Positions 60,060 to 64,000 of a DNA stretch of 64,000 nucleotides are shown here, piece by piece. The notes beneath the pieces were generated by a model. That model was not told the DNA's origin, did no database searches, and saw only the letters and a list, made by a program, of their open reading frames with translations. Position 1 is the first letter of the stretch, and each line of letters begins with the position of its first letter. The position numbers and the translations under genes are program-made. Source of the stretch: an uncultured Pelagibacteraceae bacterium (lineage in GTDB: Bacteria; Pseudomonadota; Alphaproteobacteria; Pelagibacterales; Pelagibacteraceae); the NCBI GenBank assembly GCA_902621345.1, contig CACNLV010000001.1, positions 744,001 to 808,000 of the forward strand. Direction: 5' to 3'.

Positions 60060-60496
60060 GCAATATTAAATTTTTTTAGTCTCCAATAATTATAAGGCCA
60101 AGGTGTTAAGAACCCAACTAAGAGCATAATTGGAACTACCCACCAGGTAAGAATTGCGCCACCTGTTAAAAAGTAATCAGTCAAATTCATCATGATCTCC
60201 ATACTTATCATTGATATAAAACTCATTCCCATTGCTGTTTTTAATGCTTTAGAAAAATCAAAACTTTGTCGCATTAAGATTATTGTCTCTAAAATAATAC
60301 TTGTAATTAGTCCGTTTATGATAGCTAAAGTCATTATTGCCATAACTGGGAATGGAATCTTAGTTAGTTGGAAAAATAAAATAGTACCAAAATCACCAAT
60401 TGCACAACCCAATAAACACCAACCAGTGTTTTTAGCACTTGTTTTCCATGTATGTTTACACGACCAATTAAAATTGGCATTGACTGCATTGTCCAT
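60050..60496 (-). CDS. DUF4396 membrane protein
   Basis: A 148-residue integral membrane protein with four segments. WKTSAKNTGWCLLGCAIGDF near the N-terminus, SFISMISMEIMMNLTDYFLT mid-protein, and LVGFLTPWPYNYWRLKKF at the end are the DUF4396 signatures. It has conserved Cys, Met and His residues in or near the membrane (MEIMMN) that could bind metal. It sits 4 bases after the cupredoxin gene, which supports a copper-related role (inference). Confidence 0.82.
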   Translation of the reverse strand: MDNAVNANFNWSCKHTWKTSAKNTGWCLLGCAIGDFGTILFFQLTKIPFPVMAIMTLAIINGLITSIILETIILMRQSFDFSKALKTAMGMSFISMISMEIMMNLTDYFLTGGAILTWWVVPIMLLVGFLTPWPYNYWRLKKFNIACH

Positions 60497-60500
60497 TGAA

Positions 60501-61004
60501 TTAGTTTATATCAACTTTAGCAATCATTCCAACTTGATAATGACCTGGCACGTTGCATGCAATTTCAATATTTACGGCATTATCAAATTTCCAAATGATA
60601 TCTTCCTTTTCTTTTGGTGCTAACAAAACACTATTGCTATGTGAATGACCCATGGCTTTATCCATTTTTGCCATTTTTTTCATTTTCTCTTTATCAATTG
60701 AGTCAGCTAAAAGTATTTCGTTTTCAACCATTTTTTCCATTTCAGGCTGATGCTTCATGTGCATCATTTTATTTGCTATATTAAATTCGTGGACTAACTC
60801 ACCCACATTTTCAACTTCAAACTTTATTGTTTCACCTGCTTTAATTTGAAAAGAACTAGGTTCATAATAATTATCATACATCTTTACTTTTATGATTCGG
60901 TTAATATCACCTTCTTTCCCTTTCGAACCAATTTTCATATTTTTGTCAGCAAAAGATGGTAAGCAATAAAGTACTAAAATGAATAATGTTATAATCTGTT
61001 TCAT
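60501..61004 (-). CDS. Exported cupredoxin-domain protein
   Basis: A 167-residue protein from ATG 61004 (signal peptide MKQIITLFILVLYCLPSFA); an in-frame GTG at 61028 would put 8 polar residues before the signal. The mature part is a plastocyanin-like fold: VKMYDNYYEPSSFQIKAGET, HEFNI (first copper His), a Met/His-rich insertion with MMHMKHQPEMEKM, and CNVPGHYQVGM (Cys, His, Met ligands). The type 1 copper site is complete. It probably binds or carries periplasmic copper. Confidence 0.85.
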   Translation of the reverse strand: MKQIITLFILVLYCLPSFADKNMKIGSKGKEGDINRIIKVKMYDNYYEPSSFQIKAGETIKFEVENVGELVHEFNIANKMMHMKHQPEMEKMVENEILLADSIDKEKMKKMAKMDKAMGHSHSNSVLLAPKEKEDIIWKFDNAVNIEIACNVPGHYQVGMIAKVDIN

Positions 61005-61074
61005 GGTTGAATAAATATTAATTTTCACAATTTTAACAATGGGTCAAATTATACATGTATGATAGTGTAAATTA

Positions 61075-61755
61075 ATGATTTTTAGACAATTATTCGACAA
61101 TAGATCATCAACATACACATATCTTATTTCTTCTGGGGAAGGTAGAGAGGCTTTAATTATTGATCCTGTAATAGAAAATGTAAATAAATACGTAAATTTA
61201 TTAAAAGAACTTAATTTAAAACTTGTCAAAGTTATTGATACTCATATACATGCGGATCACGTAACTGGTGCCTCAAAATTGAAAGACATTACAAAATGCT
61301 CTAGAATAATGGGCGATCATACTCCGGCTGATACGGTTGAAATCAGAGTTAAAGATGATGAGTATATTAATTTAGATAACATCAAATTAAGAGCTATGTA
61401 TACACCTGGACATACTTCAGATAGCTATAGTTTTCTAATGGATAACTATCTATTTTCTGGTGACACTTTGTTGATAAATGGGACAGGTAGAACAGATTTT
61501 CAAAATGGAAATGCTATAGACTCTTATAACTCCATATTTAATAAACTCCTAAAATTACCAGACGAAACTCTTCTTTACCCCGCTCATGACTATAAAGGAG
61601 AAAAATTTAGCACAATTGGAAAAGAAAGAAAAAATAACCCTAGATTACAAGTTGATAGCAAAGATCAGTATATTGAAATTATGAATAATTTAGGTTTAAA
61701 AAAACCAGATCAACTTGAGGCAAATGTTTCAAGAAATATTAAACTGGGTGCTTAA
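61075..61755 (+). CDS. Metallo-beta-lactamase-fold hydrolase, ETHE1-like persulfide dioxygenase
   Basis: A 226-residue MBL-fold enzyme. The start MIFRQLFDNRSSTYTYLI is that of the persulfide dioxygenase group. IDTHIHADHVTGAS carries the HxHxDH iron ligands, and YTPGHTSDSYSF, YLFSGDTLL and LLYPAHDYKG the remaining ones. It oxidises glutathione persulfide to sulfite in sulfide or thiol-sulfur breakdown. It is convergent with a thioredoxin-like gene by 1 base. Confidence 0.88.
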   Translation: MIFRQLFDNRSSTYTYLISSGEGREALIIDPVIENVNKYVNLLKELNLKLVKVIDTHIHADHVTGASKLKDITKCSRIMGDHTPADTVEIRVKDDEYINLDNIKLRAMYTPGHTSDSYSFLMDNYLFSGDTLLINGTGRTDFQNGNAIDSYNSIFNKLLKLPDETLLYPAHDYKGEKFSTIGKERKNNPRLQVDSKDQYIEIMNNLGLKKPDQLEANVSRNIKLGA

Positions 61756-61756
61756 A

Positions 61757-62125
61757 TTAAATTGAGGATTTAAGAGCTTTGTAGATTGCTTCTTTTTTAA
61801 TTTCTCCAATACTTCTATAAACTTCTTTATTATCTTTGAAAATCAGAAGAGTTGTTTGATATTGCACATTAAACATGTCAGAAATTTCTCTATTTGTTAC
61901 ATCAAATGCAAAATATTCAATGTTATCAAAATCATTTTTTGCTTTTTGCAAAACTTTCATTTGACTTGCACAAGAGGGACAATACTTAATCCAAGAGCTG
62001 ACTACTACAACTTTGCCATCAGATTGTGCTTTGTCAAATAATTCTTTTTTAAAAGTTGTTTCCTTTTCCATGGCATTAACATTGAATGCTAATAAAAGAA
62101 AACAAAAAGTTAAAATTTTTTTCAT
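61757..62125 (-). CDS. Exported thioredoxin-fold protein
   Basis: A 122-residue protein with a signal peptide (MKKILTFCFLLLAFNVNA) and a thioredoxin core: VVVVSSWIKYCPSCASQMKV carrying a CPSC redox motif (CxxC), then YFAFDVTN and the cis-proline-like TTLLIFKDNKEVYRSIG. It is likely a periplasmic disulfide reductase or membrane-tethered thioredoxin. The cis-proline is replaced by Thr-Thr at the usual place, a small oddity. Confidence 0.82.
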   Translation of the reverse strand: MKKILTFCFLLLAFNVNAMEKETTFKKELFDKAQSDGKVVVVSSWIKYCPSCASQMKVLQKAKNDFDNIEYFAFDVTNREISDMFNVQYQTTLLIFKDNKEVYRSIGEIKKEAIYKALKSSI

Positions 62126-62131
62126 AATTGT

Positions 62132-62446
62132 TTATACAACAAATATTAAAAACCAATAAGATGCCAATCCTGAAAATATTGTCGCAATTATACTTCTGGA
62201 GAAAATACCAATAAACATTGCAATTATTGCAGCCAATATCTTTGGATTATCATCTATTTTAATTAATCCTATGTCATTAATAAAAATAGCTGGAAAGATT
62301 ATCGCAGGAAATATTGCAGATGGCACAAATGATAATATCTCTCTAATTCTATCATTGAACATTTCCTTTTTAATTAAAGCTATCATAGAAAACCTTGTTA
62401 AATAAGTAATCAATCCACAATATAAAATTAATGCCCAGTTGCTCAT
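62132..62446 (-). CDS. azlD: AzlD-family branched-chain amino acid exporter subunit
   Basis: A 104-residue membrane protein with about four segments: LILYCGLITYLTRFSMIALI, ILSFVPSAIFPAIIFPAIF and a C-terminal helix. This matches AzlD, the small partner of AzlC in amino acid efflux. Its start overlaps the end of azlC by 4 bases. Confidence 0.88.
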   Translation of the reverse strand: MSNWALILYCGLITYLTRFSMIALIKKEMFNDRIREILSFVPSAIFPAIIFPAIFINDIGLIKIDDNPKILAAIIAMFIGIFSRSIIATIFSGLASYWFLIFVV

Positions 62447-63135
62447 GCTTTTTTATTTTTCCTTGTTAATATCATTGCAGTGAATAATCCTGCTAGAGCT
62501 GCAACAATAACGTAAGCTTTAAAAGGAATATAATTATATCCAAAAGTCGCTACCAAACCTGAAATAATTATTACAATCACATTTATAAATTTTCTAAAGT
62601 CATTAACCAATAAAGCTAAAAATGTTAAAGGAACTGCAAAACTTAGTCCAAGTTTTTCTGGAATTGCTGCTCCAAGTATAATTCCTAAAAATGTGGTCGA
62701 TTGCCAAATTACCCAACAAGTAGCTCCTCCACCTACTAAGTGAAAGTATCTATTATGGTCCTTATTCTTTTTTAAATATTCATTTGAAATTGCAAATGCC
62801 TGATCGATTAAAAAATAGGATATAATAATCTTCCAAATCAACTTCAAATCTGACAAATGCTCTGATACGACAGCTCCGTAAAGTAAATGTCTGGAGTTCA
62901 CTGCACCAACTGAGCTAATTATTACTAAAGAAGATGCACCACCAGAAAATAATTGCAATAAAACTATCTGAGAAGCGCCCCCAAAAATAATTAAAGACAT
63001 TGCCATTGTTTCAATTGAAGTAAATCCAACATCAATAGCAAGAACTCCAAAAATTAAACCAAAGGGAACAACTGGAATCATCAGTGGGCTTACATCAATA
63101 ATTCCCTTTAAAAAAACTTTTAATTTACTTTTCAT
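62443..63135 (-). CDS. azlC: AzlC-family branched-chain amino acid exporter subunit
   Basis: A 230-residue membrane protein with about six segments and the AzlC signatures: PVVPFGLIFGVLAIDVGFTS, FGGASQIVLLQLFSGGAS, NSRHLLYGAVVSEHL and DQAFAISNEYLKK. With AzlD it exports branched-chain or related amino acids. It lies 18 bases downstream of the ABC ATPase gene on the same strand. Confidence 0.92.
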   Translation of the reverse strand: MKSKLKVFLKGIIDVSPLMIPVVPFGLIFGVLAIDVGFTSIETMAMSLIIFGGASQIVLLQLFSGGASSLVIISSVGAVNSRHLLYGAVVSEHLSDLKLIWKIIISYFLIDQAFAISNEYLKKNKDHNRYFHLVGGGATCWVIWQSTTFLGIILGAAIPEKLGLSFAVPLTFLALLVNDFRKFINVIVIIISGLVATFGYNYIPFKAYVIVAALAGLFTAMILTRKNKKA

Positions 63136-63153
63136 TTTTCTAGAAGGTTTTTA

Positions 63154-64000
63154 TTAGAAGCAAACTATATGATCAATATGAATTGGTCTTTTAATCCCAA
63201 ATTTTTCACTAACTTCATGTTGATGAATATGATGAGAGTGAACAAATACTGGAATAAATCTATTGCTGGGTGTCCTTAAAGTATAAATAAAGTTTGTTCC
63301 TCTAAATTTTCTATCAACAACTTCTAATTTTAAATTACTTTGATCATCATGATGCAAGTCCTCTGGTTGAACTAATAACTGAACATTTGAACCGATTGGA
63401 AAAGGTTTAATAAAATTTCCTGTAATAGTTCCAAGATCTTTATTTTCTAAACTTTTGGGACTTGTTACCTCTGCTGGTATCAAAACACCTCTATTTAAAA
63501 AATTCACCACCTCTATTGAATTTGGAAGGTGATAAAGTTTATAAGGGTCATCAAACTGTCTTAGCTCTTGATCAAAAATAATTCCGCATTTTGAGCCTAA
63601 GTAAAAAGCCTCGTAGGAGTCATGAGTAACAATTATTGTTGAGATTTTTAGAGTTTTTAAAATTTTTTTTAACCTAATTTGAATTTCCTCTTTAAAACTT
63701 TGATCAACATTAGACAAAGGTTCATCAAGCAATAGTAGATCGGGTTGAGTAAGCAAAGTTCTTGCTAAGGATGTTCTCTGGGCTTCACCAGCACTAATTT
63801 GGTGGGGGTAATGTTTTAATATATTAGAAAGATCTAATAAATCTAAAATTTCCCTTAAATCAATTTGCTTTTCTTTTTTTCCTTTATTTTTTTCTAAACC
63901 CAATAAAATATTTTTTTCTACTGTGTAATGTGGAAACAAACTATTCTCTTGGAAAGCTAAAGAAATATTTCTATCCTCAGGCTCAACATTCACATCACTT
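63154..64000 (-). CDS. ABC transporter ATP-binding protein (5' end outside window)
   Basis: The frame is open to the right edge, so the N-terminus with Walker A is missing. It shows the Q-loop LAFQENSLFPHYTV, signature SAGEAQRTSLARTL (SAGEA instead of SGGQQ), Walker B LLLLDEPLSNVD, and the H-loop VTHDSYEA. A C-terminal TOBE-like domain (from about residue 190) has VQPEDLHHDD and a His-rich FVHSHHIHQHEVSE stretch. The layout fits an iron- or polyamine-type importer ATPase (FbpC/PotA-like). The His-rich tail is unusual and might sense metal. Confidence 0.85.
   Translation of the reverse strand, partial: SDVNVEPEDRNISLAFQENSLFPHYTVEKNILLGLEKNKGKKEKQIDLREILDLLDLSNILKHYPHQISAGEAQRTSLARTLLTQPDLLLLDEPLSNVDQSFKEEIQIRLKKILKTLKISTIIVTHDSYEAFYLGSKCGIIFDQELRQFDDPYKLYHLPNSIEVVNFLNRGVLIPAEVTSPKSLENKDLGTITGNFIKPFPIGSNVQLLVQPEDLHHDDQSNLKLEVVDRKFRGTNFIYTLRTPSNRFIPVFVHSHHIHQHEVSEKFGIKRPIHIDHIVCF

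Noticed and set aside
60192..60623. 143-residue plus-strand open frame over the DUF4396 and cupredoxin genes
   Set aside because: Both covered genes have strong family motifs; the antisense product is Ile/Lys-rich with no recognisable domain.
1..64000. CRISPR arrays, insertion sequences, phage genes, toxin-antitoxin pairs, integrase or attachment sites
   Set aside because: I looked for regularly spaced repeats, transposase or integrase motifs and terminal inverted repeats and found none. The tRNA shows no duplicated 3' end nearby.

Overview
The window looks like a piece of a SAR11 (Candidatus Pelagibacter-type) alphaproteobacterial chromosome. The evidence is very AT-rich coding DNA, tiny or overlapping intergenic gaps, short versions of most proteins, no mobile elements, phage genes or CRISPR, and a gene set centred on uptake and oxidation of small marine osmolytes (taurine/sulfonates, dimethylglycine/sarcosine, propionate, amino acids, TRAP substrates). 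The assignment is inference; no rRNA is present to confirm it. There is one tRNA, with anticodon CAT. The genes at both window edges are cut.

Layout: 1-4.1 kb holds a cut HAD phosphatase and prpDBC (methylcitrate cycle). 4.1-5.7 kb has two tandem methyltransferases and a DUF1289 protein. 5.8-8.75 kb is nrdAB, with a tandem NrdR-box pair upstream. 8.9-16.7 kb has a phosphohexomutase, DUF2061, a TauE/SafE exporter, dusA, a DctMQP TRAP transporter and a CoA-transferase. 16.7-24.2 kb has rpoZ with a long acidic tail, an MFS carrier, a beta-hydroxyacid dehydrogenase, a flavin-binding protein, an outer-membrane protein, a gamma-carbonic-anhydrase-like protein, a redoxin and two glycosyltransferases. 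24.2-26.4 kb encodes a polar amino-acid ABC transporter without its ATPase. 26.5-30.7 kb is a compact sulfur/polyamine module (mtnP-mtnA-class II aldolase-speD/speE fusion, with divergent apt). 30.7-36.7 kb has an SGNH protein, the tRNA, a propeller/autotransporter protein, guaC, two related small membrane proteins and a double winged-helix regulator preceded by direct repeats.

36.8-49.8 kb is a large osmolyte and sulfonate region: a BASS symporter, a dimethylglycine/sarcosine dehydrogenase, alanine dehydrogenase, an omega-amino-acid:pyruvate aminotransferase, then divergent tauABC-like genes followed by an Ldh2-type dehydrogenase, phosphate acetyltransferase and a HisD/HpsN-type dehydrogenase. 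I read this as uptake and deamination of taurine or a related sulfonate, with alanine recycled to pyruvate and acetyl phosphate fed to acetyl-CoA. The sulfite-releasing enzyme Xsc is not in the window. 49.8-53 kb has a LysE exporter, MsrB, a VOC protein and cysE-cysK. 53-56.9 kb is a run of very small same-strand genes with unusually strong ribosome binding sites, several of which look like dimeric alpha/beta-barrel proteins. It is the least explained block here. 56.8-64 kb has a HisN-type phosphatase, a gamma-butyrobetaine-hydroxylase-like oxygenase, a mostly noncoding stretch holding a small membrane protein and a possible small gene interrupted by amber, copper and persulfide proteins, azlCD and a cut ABC ATPase.

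A theme across the window is a hairpin or terminator between a solute-binding-protein gene and its permease genes (TRAP, polar amino acid and taurine loci). It probably sets a high binding-protein to permease ratio.
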